A stretch of DNA of 64,000 nucleotides from TMED23 sp964566055 (GCA_964566055.1 CAZMHI010000018.1:9581-73580); one strand, 5' to 3'. Positions 42,872 to 52,711 are shown, counted from the stretch's first letter. Translations and numbers: made by a program. The notes: generated by a model from the sequence alone, not told the origin.

Positions 42872-45800
42872 GCTTCAGGTCACCAGTAATTACAGTTTCC
42901 TGCGGGGCGCTTCCCACCCGGATGAGCTGGTGCTGCAGGCCGCCGTGCTTGGCCACTCAGCAATTGCCATCACCGACAGGAACAGTCTGGCCGGTGTGGT
43001 GCGTGCTCATGTTGCCGCTAAGCAGCATAATATTCAGCTGATCGTCGGTACCCGGCTCGATCTCGAAGATGCGCCGAGTCTGCTCTGTTATCCAACCGAC
43101 CGCGCCGCCTATGGACGCCTGTGCCAGCTCCTTACTTTGGGCAAACGCCGGGCCGAAAAAGGTGACTGTCACCTTTTTCTGGAAGACCTGCTGGAAGGTG
43201 AAATATTTGAAGCCGGCAAGGGTCAAGTGATGATCGCGATCCCACCCGATGAAGAGCTTGATCAGGCCTATACCAACCATCTTGCACTATTAAAGAATAA
43301 TTTTAAGAAAGACTTTTATCTATCTGTAAAACATAATTATTCTGGTAATGATAATCAACGTATTGCTGGGCTTTCTCAGCTCGCCAAAGGCCTCTTTATC
43401 CCCCTTGTCGCAGTCAATGATGTGCATGCTCATACGCCTGAACGCCGGGTGCTGCAGGATGTTCTTACCTGCATCCGAGAGCACACGACGATTCATGAGG
43501 CCGGCTTTCTGTTACACCATAATGCGGAGCGTCATTTAAAGCCCCCAGAGGAAATGACGCGGCTCTTTGCAGACTACCCCGACGCCATCACCAACACTCA
43601 AAAGATCGTCCAAAAGTGCCAGTTCAATCTGGACGAGTTGCGCTACGAATACCCCATCGATCCGACCAGCCAGGGCCGCACCCCTCAGGAGGAACTGGAC
43701 TATCAGACCCGGCTTGGCATGAAAGAGCGTTATCCGGATGGCGTACCACTTAAAATCCGTGAACAGATTGAACATGAACTGACCCTGATCGGTGAATTGG
43801 GCTTCGCGCCTTACTTTTTAACAGTTCATGACATTGTCCGCTTTGCCCGCTCACGGAATATTCTCTGCCAGGGCCGGGGCTCGGCCGCGAATTCGGCTGT
43901 CTGTTACGTCTTGGGCGTGACCTCGGTCGATCCCACCCGCATCGATGTGCTGTTTGAGCGTTTCGTCAGTGCCGAGCGGGACGAGCCGCCCGATATCGAC
44001 GTTGATTTCGAGCATGAGCGCCGGGAAGAGGTCTATCAGTATATCTATGAGAAATATGGCCGCGACCGGGCCGGTATCACAGCGACCCATATCACCTACC
44101 GTTCGCGCAGTGCCTTTAGGGAAATCGGCAAGGTTATGGGACTTTCCGAGGATTCCATTCAGGCACTGTCGGGCTCCTCCTGGGGCAGCCATAGCAGTGA
44201 GCGGCCCGATGATGAGCGCATCCGGGAAAATGGCCTTGATCCCACCGATATAACCCTGCGCATGGTTTTGAACCTCTCCCAGCAAATCGCCCGCTTTCCC
44301 CGCCATCTCAGCCAGCATACTGGCGGTTTTGTCATCACCAAAGGCCCACTCGACAGTGTGGTGCCGATTGAAAATGCGGCGATGGACGACCGCACGGTGA
44401 TTGAATGGGACAAAAACGACCTTGATGCCCTCAACATCTTGAAAATCGATGTGTTGGCGCTTGGTATGCTGACTTGTATCCGGAAAGCCTTTGATTTCAT
44501 CGAACAGCATCATGCGGTCAAGCTCACACTGGCCAACATTCCGGCCGGTGATAAAGAGACCTATGACATGCTGTGTCTGGGGGATTCGGTCGGTGTCTTC
44601 CAGGTCGAAAGCCGGGCCCAGATGAACATGCTGCCCCGGCTCAAGCCGCGCTGTTTTTATGATCTGGTGATCCAGGTGGCGATTGTCCGACCGGGCCCGA
44701 TCCAGGGCGATATGGTGCACCCTTATTTGAGGCGGCGTAGCGGCGAGGAAGAGGTTGAATACCCGTCCGAAGATCTCCGCAAAGTCTTGGAAAAAACCAA
44801 GGGCGTACCCCTGTTCCAGGAACAGGCCATGCAGATCGCCATTGTCGCCGCCGGATTTACCCCCAGCGAAGCCGATGGACTGCGCCGCGCCATGGCGACT
44901 TTCCGCCATACCGGCAACATTCCGCTCTATCATGACCGCATGATCAACGGCATGGTCGAGCGCGGCTATGAGGCGGATTTCGCCGAGCGCTGTTTTAAGC
45001 AAATCGAAGGCTTTGGCGAATATGGCTTCCCAGAATCCCATGCCGCCAGTTTTGCCCTGCTGGTCTATGTTTCATCCTGGCTCAAATGCCATTACCCGGC
45101 GGCCTTTGCGGCGGCGCTCCTCAATAGCCAACCGATGGGGTTCTATAAACCGGCCCAGATCGTCCGCGATGCCCAGGAACACGGTGTTGAAGTCCGCGCC
45201 GTCGATGTCAATGACAGCGAATGGGATAATACGCTGGAGGAAGGGTGCCAAAGCGAGAATGAAAACAAATGGCGGCACCCGGATGATCAAAAAACGGCGC
45301 TACGTCTTGGTTTTCGCCAAATTAAAGGACTTAAACAGGAGGCGGCCGATGATCTGGTCTCTGCCCGGGAAGATGGCTATTGGCAGTTCGAGATGTTGAA
45401 AGACCGGGCCGGTCTCAAACGCAGTGCGCTGGAAAAATTGGCAGATGCAGATGGTTTTCAGTCGCTGGGTCTCGACCGCCGCCAGGCGCTCTGGGCTGTC
45501 AAAGGCCTTAATGATGCCAAGCCCCTGCCCCTGTTTGCCCATCTGCCGGAACACCGCTTCCGCCGGGAACCTTCAGTAACTTTGCCGAATATGAGCCTCG
45601 GTGAAAACGTTGCCGCCGATTACAAGGCGCTGCGATTGTCCCTCAAAGCACACCCGATGGCGTTATTGCGAGACAGCTTTAAGCCTGAAAAGATTGTCAC
45701 CTGCGCGGAACTGGCAACCACTGAACCCGAAAGCATGGTGCGGCTAGCCGGTGTGGTGCTGATCCGCCAACGCCCGGGCAGCGCCAAGGGTGTCATCTTT

Positions 45801-46082
45801 GTCACCATTGAGGACGAAACCGGTATCGCTAATTTGATTGTCTGGCCTCACAAGATGGAACGCTACCGCCGCACCGTGATCGGCTCTTATTTGCTGGGGG
45901 TTGAGGGTAAGCTGCAGCGGGAAGGCATCGTCACCCATGTAGTCGCCGAAAAGCTCTATGATTTTTCCTACCGGCTCGGTTATCTCAACAGCGGCGATAT
46001 GGGTACGCGCGACAACCCCTCCTCTCCCAAGATCAAACCTCAAACCAAAAAACTGGTGCCGGGCTCACGCGATTTTCATTAA
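42855..46082 (+). CDS. dnaE2: Error-prone DNA polymerase DnaE2
   Basis: The 1075-residue C-family polymerase has the PHP region (SNYSFLRGASHPDEL) in which the metal-binding HLH of replicative DnaE is changed (ELQ), as usual for DnaE2. The palm has GRGSAANSAVCYVLGVT and the catalytic DIDVDFEHERREEV. Further on are KIDVLALGML, FQEQAMQIAI and the C-terminal OB fold (LAGVVLIRQRPGSAKG). It performs SOS mutagenic translesion synthesis with ImuA and ImuB. No good ribosome site precedes its ATG, which lies within the end of vapC. Confidence 0.95.
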   Translation: MTSYAELQVTSNYSFLRGASHPDELVLQAAVLGHSAIAITDRNSLAGVVRAHVAAKQHNIQLIVGTRLDLEDAPSLLCYPTDRAAYGRLCQLLTLGKRRAEKGDCHLFLEDLLEGEIFEAGKGQVMIAIPPDEELDQAYTNHLALLKNNFKKDFYLSVKHNYSGNDNQRIAGLSQLAKGLFIPLVAVNDVHAHTPERRVLQDVLTCIREHTTIHEAGFLLHHNAERHLKPPEEMTRLFADYPDAITNTQKIVQKCQFNLDELRYEYPIDPTSQGRTPQEELDYQTRLGMKERYPDGVPLKIREQIEHELTLIGELGFAPYFLTVHDIVRFARSRNILCQGRGSAANSAVCYVLGVTSVDPTRIDVLFERFVSAERDEPPDIDVDFEHERREEVYQYIYEKYGRDRAGITATHITYRSRSAFREIGKVMGLSEDSIQALSGSSWGSHSSERPDDERIRENGLDPTDITLRMVLNLSQQIARFPRHLSQHTGGFVITKGPLDSVVPIENAAMDDRTVIEWDKNDLDALNILKIDVLALGMLTCIRKAFDFIEQHHAVKLTLANIPAGDKETYDMLCLGDSVGVFQVESRAQMNMLPRLKPRCFYDLVIQVAIVRPGPIQGDMVHPYLRRRSGEEEVEYPSEDLRKVLEKTKGVPLFQEQAMQIAIVAAGFTPSEADGLRRAMATFRHTGNIPLYHDRMINGMVERGYEADFAERCFKQIEGFGEYGFPESHAASFALLVYVSSWLKCHYPAAFAAALLNSQPMGFYKPAQIVRDAQEHGVEVRAVDVNDSEWDNTLEEGCQSENENKWRHPDDQKTALRLGFRQIKGLKQEAADDLVSAREDGYWQFEMLKDRAGLKRSALEKLADADGFQSLGLDRRQALWAVKGLNDAKPLPLFAHLPEHRFRREPSVTLPNMSLGENVAADYKALRLSLKAHPMALLRDSFKPEKIVTCAELATTEPESMVRLAGVVLIRQRPGSAKGVIFVTIEDETGIANLIVWPHKMERYRRTVIGSYLLGVEGKLQREGIVTHVVAEKLYDFSYRLGYLNSGDMGTRDNPSSPKIKPQTKKLVPGSRDFH

Positions 46083-46154
46083 GGCTTTCTGCTAGACAAT
46101 CGGAAGAAAAAGCGCAGACTCCGCGCCAACAATAAAAACGTTTTGGGGACCGCC

Positions 46155-47426
46155 TTGAGCGACACACCAGATTTCAAATCCAAAGCCGGTCGCGTTGCTT
46201 TTCAACATGCCGATTTTCGCGTCTTTTGGCTGGCGCGGGTGCTGGGTGTCTTCGCCATTGATATGCAAATCACTGCGGTCAGCTGGCAGGTTTATCAACT
46301 CACCGGCAAACCGCTGGATTTAGGTCTCGTTGGCCTGACGCAATTTGCCCCCTTCTTTTGCTTGTTTCTCGTCGCCGGTACGGTCGCTGACCGTTATCAG
46401 CGAAAACGCATTTTGTCGGCCCGTGTCACCCTGCAAACACTGTGTGGTGTGGCGTTTTTCGCCATGACAGCAACAGGACAGGCGGATTTTTCTACAATTC
46501 TCGCGATTCTCGTTTTTCTAGGTATTGCACGCACCTTCCAGTCTCCGGCGCAGCAAGCCATTGTCCCATTGCTCGTACCGAAAGAGCATTTTGCCAATGC
46601 CGTGGCCTGGACCTCCAGCGGTTTTCAGATGGCCCGGATAGCCGGACCGGGCATCGCTGGTATTATGATCGTTGCCGGTGAGCAATGGGTCTACGGCACT
46701 GCTGTCATCTTGTTCTTTTGCTCCACAGCCCTGACGTTCCTGATTAAAACCAACACCCAAATTATCAGCACGGCGCCAATCACCATTGAGAATATCCTTG
46801 CGGGTCTCAAATTTATTATGAAACGGCAAATTATTATCGGCGCCATAGGGCTGGATCTGTTTGCGGTCCTATTGGGTGGCGCAACGGCGCTGCTGCCAAT
46901 TTTTGCCACCGATATTCTCAACGTCGGCGCTGCGGGATTTGGCGCCTTACGGGCGATGTTGACAGTCGGCGCATTTGCCGGCGCGTTATTCCTGACGCAA
47001 GTTCCGATTCGACGTCACGCTGGCAAATCTCTCTTAATTGCGGTAGCCATATTTGGCCTTGGTATTATTGTTTTTGGCATCTCGACAAGTTTCTGGTTGT
47101 CCCTCACAGCCCTTTTTGTCTTAGGCGCCGCTGATTCGGTTAGTATCTTCGTGCGCAACAATCTGGTGCAGATTATTACCCCTGATGACATGCGTGGGCG
47201 GGTCAGTGCTGTCAGTTCAGTTTTCGTCGGCGCCTCCAATGAAGTTGGTGAATTTGAAAGCGGTGTTACCGCAGAATGGTGGGGAGTTGTACCCGCAGTT
47301 GTGGTTGGTGGCATTGGCACTATTTTTATTGCTGGATTATTTGCTAAGATTTTCCCACAATTGCGGGAAGTGGACAGTTTGGACCCGGATGATCTGGTTC
47401 GGAAATACCAAAAGATGGAGTCCTGA
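46155..47426 (+). CDS. MFS transporter, EntS-like exporter family
   Basis: About 423 residues with 12 predicted membrane helices. The motif AVSWQVYQLTGKPLDLGLVGLTQ, the loop GTVADRYQRKRIL (MFS motif A) and ARTFQSPAQQAIVPLLVP match the EntS/MFS_3 group of exporters. No ATG is available near the conserved N-terminus. A TTG at 46155 has a GGGGAC site 4 bp upstream and is preferred over the in-frame TTG at 46143. It follows dnaE2 by about 70 bp. The substrate is unknown. Confidence 0.85.
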   Translation: MSDTPDFKSKAGRVAFQHADFRVFWLARVLGVFAIDMQITAVSWQVYQLTGKPLDLGLVGLTQFAPFFCLFLVAGTVADRYQRKRILSARVTLQTLCGVAFFAMTATGQADFSTILAILVFLGIARTFQSPAQQAIVPLLVPKEHFANAVAWTSSGFQMARIAGPGIAGIMIVAGEQWVYGTAVILFFCSTALTFLIKTNTQIISTAPITIENILAGLKFIMKRQIIIGAIGLDLFAVLLGGATALLPIFATDILNVGAAGFGALRAMLTVGAFAGALFLTQVPIRRHAGKSLLIAVAIFGLGIIVFGISTSFWLSLTALFVLGAADSVSIFVRNNLVQIITPDDMRGRVSAVSSVFVGASNEVGEFESGVTAEWWGVVPAVVVGGIGTIFIAGLFAKIFPQLREVDSLDPDDLVRKYQKMES

Positions 47427-47432
47427 GGGAAA

Positions 47433-48440
47433 ATGAAAACAAGACGATTAGGACGCACTGACGCTCAAGTGTCTGAGTTGATATTCGGCTGCGGCAATGT
47501 TGGCGGCATCATGATCCGCGCTGATGAAGCTGTTATGACCGAAGCCGTCAAAAAAGCCCTGGACGCCGGTATCAATTGGTTTGATACCGCCGCCGGTTAC
47601 GGCGATGGCAAATCAGAGGAAAATCTTGGTCGTATTCTCAAAGAGCTCGATGCCAAACCATTTGTCTCGACCAAACTTCGCATTGATCCGGAAAACACCG
47701 ACGATATCCCCGGTCAAATTGAGCGCAAGTTTACCGAAAGCCTGGAACGGCTTCAGCTGGACCATATTGATCTCATCCAACTTCATAATGCCATCGAAGG
47801 CGCCGATGGCGGGCGGGCGCTTAGCACCGATAATATATTGGGCCGGGTTGGCGCGATTTACGGCATGGAGTGTCTGCGCGAACAGGGTCTCGTCAAATGG
47901 ATTGGCATGACGGCCTTGGGCGATGCTTCGCTCTGCCGGCGAATGATAGAGTCAGGCCGTCTTGATACGGCGCAGGTTTATTTTAATATGATCAACCCGA
48001 CCGCGGCCCATGCGACGCCGCGTTTTAGTTCCAGTCAAATGATGAAAAAGAAAAGCACTGGCCAAGATTTCACCGGCGTTCTCCATGCCTGCGAAGAATT
48101 CGACGTCGGCGTCATTGCCATCCGGACCCTAGCGGCCGGCGTACTGGCAACTGACGAGCGTCACGGCCGGGAAATGATCATCACCAAGGGCAACACGGTT
48201 GAGGATGACGAACGCAAAGCCGCTGGAGCATTTGCGCTTGTGGGTGACCAACACGGCACCCGTGCTCAGACAGCGCTCCGTTTTGCGCTCTCAAACCAAA
48301 AAATTGCTTGCGTTGATTTCGCCGTCGCCGATCTCGAGCAGTTCGACGAAGGCATTCAAGTTGCAGATATGGGGCCACTGCCCGCCGATGCTGTAGACGC
48401 ACTTGATCAGCTTTACGACAAAGATTTTGGCGTGAGTTAA
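47433..48440 (+). CDS. Aldo/keto reductase family oxidoreductase
   Basis: The 335-residue TIM-barrel protein has the AKR pattern: TRRLGRTDAQVSELIFGCG, NWFDTAAGYGDGKSEENLG with the catalytic Asp and Tyr, FVSTKLRID with the Lys, and DHIDLIQLHNA with the His. It would reduce carbonyls with NADPH. It begins 6 bp after the MFS gene, so the two are probably co-transcribed. The stop overlaps by 4 bp with the stop of the convergent cyclase gene. Confidence 0.88.
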   Translation: MKTRRLGRTDAQVSELIFGCGNVGGIMIRADEAVMTEAVKKALDAGINWFDTAAGYGDGKSEENLGRILKELDAKPFVSTKLRIDPENTDDIPGQIERKFTESLERLQLDHIDLIQLHNAIEGADGGRALSTDNILGRVGAIYGMECLREQGLVKWIGMTALGDASLCRRMIESGRLDTAQVYFNMINPTAAHATPRFSSSQMMKKKSTGQDFTGVLHACEEFDVGVIAIRTLAAGVLATDERHGREMIITKGNTVEDDERKAAGAFALVGDQHGTRAQTALRFALSNQKIACVDFAVADLEQFDEGIQVADMGPLPADAVDALDQLYDKDFGVS

Positions 48441-49627
48441 CTTTTCACCGTAAAGACTTCGATCTCGTCACCGACGCCGCGGAGCGCATGTTTGCCGAGA
48501 GATTGCCATTTACCCTTTAAATGCTCCCGCACCTGTTCGGAGATTAGAAAATTAACATCAAGCGTTTTACAAAGCCCCTCGATGCGGGCAGCTTCATTGG
48601 CGGCAGCGCCAATCACCGTAAATTCGATACGCTCCGCCGTGCCGATATTGCCATACATGACATCGCCCAAATGCAGCCCAATTCCGAACCCAAGAGGTGG
48701 CGCACCAAAACTCTCCCGTTGATTATTAAGCTCGACCATACGCCCAAGAGCGTCTTTGGCAGCAGCTGCAGCGGCCTCACAAGCCTCATCCACTGACCAG
48801 CCGTCATCGGTAACCGGAAAGATCGCCAAGGCTGCATCGCCGATAAAGCGCAGCACCTCGCCTTCGTGATCCAATACCGCCCCGGCCAGGCACTCAAAAT
48901 ATTCATTAAGCAATGTCAGAAAAGCTTCGCGGCTCATTGAATCCGCCAGCGGCGTTGAGTTCCGAAGATCACAAAACCAGATCACGGCATGAATTTCCTG
49001 ACCATCGCCGCGTTTAATCTGGCCGGTTAGAACTTTCAGGCCCGCCTGGTGGCCAAGATAGGCATCAAGTAAATTCATGGCTGTCCGTTTGAGGGCAAAT
49101 ATTTCTGCAACCCGCGTAAGCGCTGGGCGGATACGCTCGATTGCAGCAATTTCCTCATCCGTGAAGCCGCCTTCTTGGCGGGTCGAATAACTGGCGCAAT
49201 GATTTTCTCCATTGGTGAAATCAAGCGGTACGGCAACATAGTCGGTTACCCCCTCTTCGCGCAATTCATCCAAAATTAGAAAATCATTGGGGCAATCAGG
49301 ATCACAGATTTTGCGCCGGATTTCCTTGCCTTCCAGAAAAACGGCATAGATCGGATTTTGAAAATATTGATCGGACTCGAGAACTTCGTAGGGAGCCTCG
49401 GCAACCGTGACTTCCTCCCCTTCCCGCCAGAAAAACCCGCGCCCGGCCACGTTTGGGTGCAGCGTGGTCACAAATACGGCAACGCGATAGAGCGGCAAAC
49501 CTGCTGCCAGGAGGCGTTCGACCAACTCACGCAGAATATCTTCAGATACTTTGACGGACCGCACTCCATCAGCCAGCCAATCGACCGTATCCTCGACGTT
49601 AATTACCGACTTTGAGACTTCGTCCAT
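48437..49627 (-). CDS. Class III (IIIb) adenylate/guanylate cyclase domain protein
   Basis: The 396-residue soluble protein has an N-terminal region (about 25-190) that looks like a GAF-type sensor and contains a Cys-rich patch (KICDPDCPNDF). A C-terminal cyclase homology domain follows: metal Asp in WFCDLRNSTPLAD and RFIGDAALAIF, then GLHLGDVMYGNIG, and EFTVIGAAANEAARIE with Thr at the purine-specifying site (class IIIb) and the transition-state Asn and Arg. It probably makes cAMP. It is alone on its strand. The N-terminal domain assignment is tentative. Confidence 0.87.
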   Translation of the reverse strand: MDEVSKSVINVEDTVDWLADGVRSVKVSEDILRELVERLLAAGLPLYRVAVFVTTLHPNVAGRGFFWREGEEVTVAEAPYEVLESDQYFQNPIYAVFLEGKEIRRKICDPDCPNDFLILDELREEGVTDYVAVPLDFTNGENHCASYSTRQEGGFTDEEIAAIERIRPALTRVAEIFALKRTAMNLLDAYLGHQAGLKVLTGQIKRGDGQEIHAVIWFCDLRNSTPLADSMSREAFLTLLNEYFECLAGAVLDHEGEVLRFIGDAALAIFPVTDDGWSVDEACEAAAAAAKDALGRMVELNNQRESFGAPPLGFGIGLHLGDVMYGNIGTAERIEFTVIGAAANEAARIEGLCKTLDVNFLISEQVREHLKGKWQSLGKHALRGVGDEIEVFTVKS

Positions 49628-49664
49628 ATGCCGCCCCTTTACGCTAGGTTCGGATATACCCTAC

Positions 49665-49979
49665 CTAATATTGCGGCATTTCTGTATCAATAAATTGCGC
49701 CCAAGCGGCAATTCCGCCTTCAAGATTTAACACATTCTCGAACCCATTTTCGCTCAACCAGTAGGCCACTTGAACAGAACGCCCGCCGATATGGCACATG
49801 ACGACAAGTGGTTCCTCTTTGGGCAGTCTATCGAGATTGTCTGGCAGCGTATTCATAGGGATCATCAGACTACCCTCGATCGAGCAAATTTCGACTTCGT
49901 TGTCCTCACGAATATCCAGCAAAGTATGTGGCTCGTTGTTGAGCCGCATGTCTTGAAGTCTGGCAACGGAAATATTCAT
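49665..49979 (-). CDS. Rhodanese-like domain protein
   Basis: A 104-residue single rhodanese domain: LLDIREDNEVEICSIEGSLMIPM, the active-site loop VVMCHIGGRS with Cys62, then VLNLEGGIAAW. The size fits GlpE/PspE-type thiosulfate sulfurtransferases or sulfur carriers. It lies beside the cluster of sulfur amino acid genes at 50.8-55.1 kb but on the opposite strand, divergent from the NUDIX gene. Confidence 0.88.
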   Translation of the reverse strand: MNISVARLQDMRLNNEPHTLLDIREDNEVEICSIEGSLMIPMNTLPDNLDRLPKEEPLVVMCHIGGRSVQVAYWLSENGFENVLNLEGGIAAWAQFIDTEMPQY

Positions 49980-50119
49980 AGTTTTGACCTGACGGTAATT
50001 ATTTTCCCAATATTATCGCAGGTTTTTCCAACTGTAATCCTCATTTTCTATAGGGATTCTGCGGCTGGCATTTTTTGCCCGAACCTGCCATGAATAGCGG
50101 TATAAGAAATGGAGGCGAT

Positions 50120-50746
50120 ATGACCGAAGCAGAGGTTCAGGTACTTGAACGGACAACCCCCTATCGCGGGTTTGTGCGAATGGACCACTACAAGCTTAAG
50201 CACAAGGTTTTTGATCAAGGCTGGAGCGACGAGCTTTCCCGCGAAGTGTTGGAACGCGGCGAATGTGTTGGCCTGCTGCCCTATGACCCCGAACGCGATG
50301 AAGTAGTGCTGCTCGAACAATTCCGCATTGGCGGCTACACGGCTTCGAATGCCTCACCGTGGCAGATTGAAATTGTCGCCGGCATGATCGATCCGGGTCA
50401 CCTGCCGGAAGAGACTGCCCACCGGGAGGCCGAAGAAGAAGCCGGCCTCAGCGTCAGTGAATTAGAGCCGATGATACGCTATTTATCGAGCCCCGGCTGC
50501 ACGTCTGAAACACTTGAGCTTTTTTGCGGTTGCGTCGATGCAGATGGTGTTGGCGGCGTTTACGGGCTGGCGGAAGAAGGTGAATATATCCGCGTGTTTG
50601 TGGTTAGCGCTGAAGAGGCTTTCGCGATGCTGGATCGCGGGGAAATTGCTAACGCCATGACGATAATAGCCATCCAATGGCTGAAGCTTCACCATGATAT
50701 GATTCGCGAGAAATGGCGGCTCAATTGGACGAACAACGAAACGTGA
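50120..50746 (+). CDS. nudF: NUDIX hydrolase, ADP-ribose pyrophosphatase type
   Basis: From the ATG at 50120 the product is 208 residues; a GGAGG site 4 bp upstream favours this over the in-frame TTG at 50075. The NUDIX box is recognisable as ETAHREAEEEAGL, preceded by PWQIEIVAGMIDPG and ECVGLLPYDPERDEVVLLEQFR, as in ADP-ribose pyrophosphatases. It would hydrolyse ADP-ribose to AMP and ribose 5-phosphate. A different nucleotide-sugar substrate is possible. Confidence 0.88.
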   Translation: MTEAEVQVLERTTPYRGFVRMDHYKLKHKVFDQGWSDELSREVLERGECVGLLPYDPERDEVVLLEQFRIGGYTASNASPWQIEIVAGMIDPGHLPEETAHREAEEEAGLSVSELEPMIRYLSSPGCTSETLELFCGCVDADGVGGVYGLAEEGEYIRVFVVSAEEAFAMLDRGEIANAMTIIAIQWLKLHHDMIREKWRLNWTNNET

Positions 50747-50837
50747 TCGCTCAAGTACGAACTTGATCACCCCGCCCGCCCCCGCTAGTCTCTGCGTCAT
50801 AGAGGGAACCCAAATAAAATTGAAAAAGTGAGTGACT

Positions 50838-51839
50838 ATGGACGTCCGTGAAGGATTTAGAGATGCGATCGGCAATACGCCGCTGATTAAATTAAGAGAA
50901 GCTTCGGAAAATACCGGATGCGATATCTACGCGAAGTGCGAATTCCTCAACCCTGGCGGCTCGGTTAAGGATCGCGCCGCTCTATACATCGTCAAGGATG
51001 CTGAAGATAAAGGCTTGCTGAAACCGGGTGGCGTAATTGTTGAAGGCACCGCCGGCAATACAGGCATTGGCCTGGCCTTGGTTGGCTGCGCCTCAAGTTA
51101 CCGGACAATTATCGTTATTCCGGAAACTCAAACCGAAGAAAAGAAAGACATGTTGCGGCTGGCCGGTGCTGATTTGCGTGAGGTTGCAGCGGTTCCCTAT
51201 AGCGATCCGGGCAACTACGTTCATGTCTCGGAAAAAATCGCCAAAGAAATGGCCGACACCCATCCCCACGGCGCCATTTGGGCCAATCAGTTCGACAACA
51301 CCGCCAACCGCGATGCCCATGAATACGGCACTGGCCCGGAGATTTGGCAACAGCTTGACGGCAAAGTAGATGGCTTTACCTGTTCGGTCGGCACCGGTGG
51401 AACACTGGCCGGCGTCGGCATAGCGCTCAAAGAACGCAACAAAGACGTTATGGTCAAACTGTCGGACCCCATGGGCTCGGCACTCTATGAATTTTATGAA
51501 AATGGCGAGCTTAAAGCCGAAGGCGACTCTATCACTGAAGGTATTGGCCAGGGCCGGGAGACCGATAATCTCAAAGGCGCACCCATTGATGGCGCTTACC
51601 AAATCACCGATGAAGAGGCGCTGCCGATCGTCTTTGATCTGTTGAAATATGAAGGTCTCTGCGTTGGCTCCTCAAGCGGCATTAACATTGCCGGAGCCAT
51701 GCGTATGGCCAAGGAAATGGGACCGGGGCATACCATCGTGACGTTACTGTGTGACTATGGTACCCGCTATCAAAGTAAATTGTTCAACCCAGCGTTCCTG
51801 AAGGAAAAAGGCCTGCCCTATCCTGACTGGCTCGCGTAA
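50838..51839 (+). CDS. cysK: Cysteine synthase A
   Basis: The 333-residue PLP enzyme has IGNTPLIKL, the Schiff-base Lys (residue 44 from the ATG) in NPGGSVKDRAA, the phosphate cup GTAGNTGIG, and GVGTGGTLAGV-like CSVGTGGTLAGVG. It makes L-cysteine from O-acetylserine and sulfide. The ATG at 50838 is preferred over the GTG two codons earlier. It is followed within 15 bp by the sulfurtransferase and two lyase genes, forming a sulfur amino acid operon. Confidence 0.92.
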   Translation: MDVREGFRDAIGNTPLIKLREASENTGCDIYAKCEFLNPGGSVKDRAALYIVKDAEDKGLLKPGGVIVEGTAGNTGIGLALVGCASSYRTIIVIPETQTEEKKDMLRLAGADLREVAAVPYSDPGNYVHVSEKIAKEMADTHPHGAIWANQFDNTANRDAHEYGTGPEIWQQLDGKVDGFTCSVGTGGTLAGVGIALKERNKDVMVKLSDPMGSALYEFYENGELKAEGDSITEGIGQGRETDNLKGAPIDGAYQITDEEALPIVFDLLKYEGLCVGSSSGINIAGAMRMAKEMGPGHTIVTLLCDYGTRYQSKLFNPAFLKEKGLPYPDWLA

Positions 51840-51853
51840 TTCTGGTTAGATCT

Positions 51854-52711
51854 ATGGAATATGTTCACCCTGAAGCCTTGGTAAGCACCGACTGGTTAGC
51901 TGACAATCTCGGCGCCTCTGATATCACAATTATTGACGCGAGCTTCCACCTGCCGGCAGCCCAACGGAATGCCAAAGCGGAATTCACCGCCAATCATATT
52001 CCGGGTGCGGTATTTTTTGACATCGACGAGATCGCCGATACCGACAGTGATTTACCGCATATGCTGCCAAGCCCGGAAAAGTTCTCAAGCCGGGTGCGAA
52101 AACTCGGCATCGGCAGTGAAACTCATGTTATTTGCTATGATAGTAATGGCGGCCCCGGAGCGGCGATGCGCGCCTGGTGGAGCTTTCGAACATTTGGCCA
52201 TGACCGGGTATCCGTGCTCAGCGGTGGGCTGCCAAAATGGCAGGATGAAGGCAGGCCAACCACTGCTGATGAAACTGATATCATCGAAAAGCACTTTTTC
52301 CCGAAATATGATCCTTCGCTTGTTTTAAGTTTCGATCAAATGATGGCCAATGTTGACAGCCATGAATTTCAAATGGTCGATGCCCGCGCCGAGGGCCGTT
52401 ACAACGGCACCGACGAAGAACCCCGGGCCGGCATGCGCAAGGGCCATATTCCTGGGGCAATCAGCCTGCCATTTCAAAAGTTGGTGGACACCAAAAACTT
52501 TATGGTCATGCGCCCGGCTGAAGAATTACAGGCAGTTATTAAAGAGGCCGGTATCGACCCTGAAAAACCATTGGTTTCAAGCTGTGGTTCCGGCGTCACT
52601 GCGGCGCCGCTGGTGATGGCGCTCTATCTGCTCGGCCATACCAGGGCGGCGATTTATGATGGCTCCTGGACCGAATGGGGTGGCCGCGACGATACGCCAA
52701 TCGATGTCTGA
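51854..52711 (+). CDS. sseA: 3-mercaptopyruvate sulfurtransferase
   Basis: The 285-residue protein has two rhodanese domains. The N-terminal one is inactive; the C-terminal one carries Cys244 in SSCGSGVTAAP, the CGSGVT loop that distinguishes mercaptopyruvate sulfurtransferases from thiosulfate rhodaneses. Other markers are ANHIPGAVFFDIDEIAD and KGHIPGAISLPF. It moves sulfane sulfur from 3-mercaptopyruvate to thiols or cyanide. It lies between cysK and the lyase pair. Confidence 0.92.
   Translation: MEYVHPEALVSTDWLADNLGASDITIIDASFHLPAAQRNAKAEFTANHIPGAVFFDIDEIADTDSDLPHMLPSPEKFSSRVRKLGIGSETHVICYDSNGGPGAAMRAWWSFRTFGHDRVSVLSGGLPKWQDEGRPTTADETDIIEKHFFPKYDPSLVLSFDQMMANVDSHEFQMVDARAEGRYNGTDEEPRAGMRKGHIPGAISLPFQKLVDTKNFMVMRPAEELQAVIKEAGIDPEKPLVSSCGSGVTAAPLVMALYLLGHTRAAIYDGSWTEWGGRDDTPIDV

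Noticed and set aside
43851..45041. Minus-strand open frame of 396 codons within dnaE2
   Set aside because: The overlapping DnaE2 sequence is full length with catalytic motifs; the antisense frame shows no family pattern.
50749..50837. Riboswitch (SAM or cysteine-related) upstream of cysK
   Set aside because: The leader is short and I saw no conserved stem-loop or terminator pattern.
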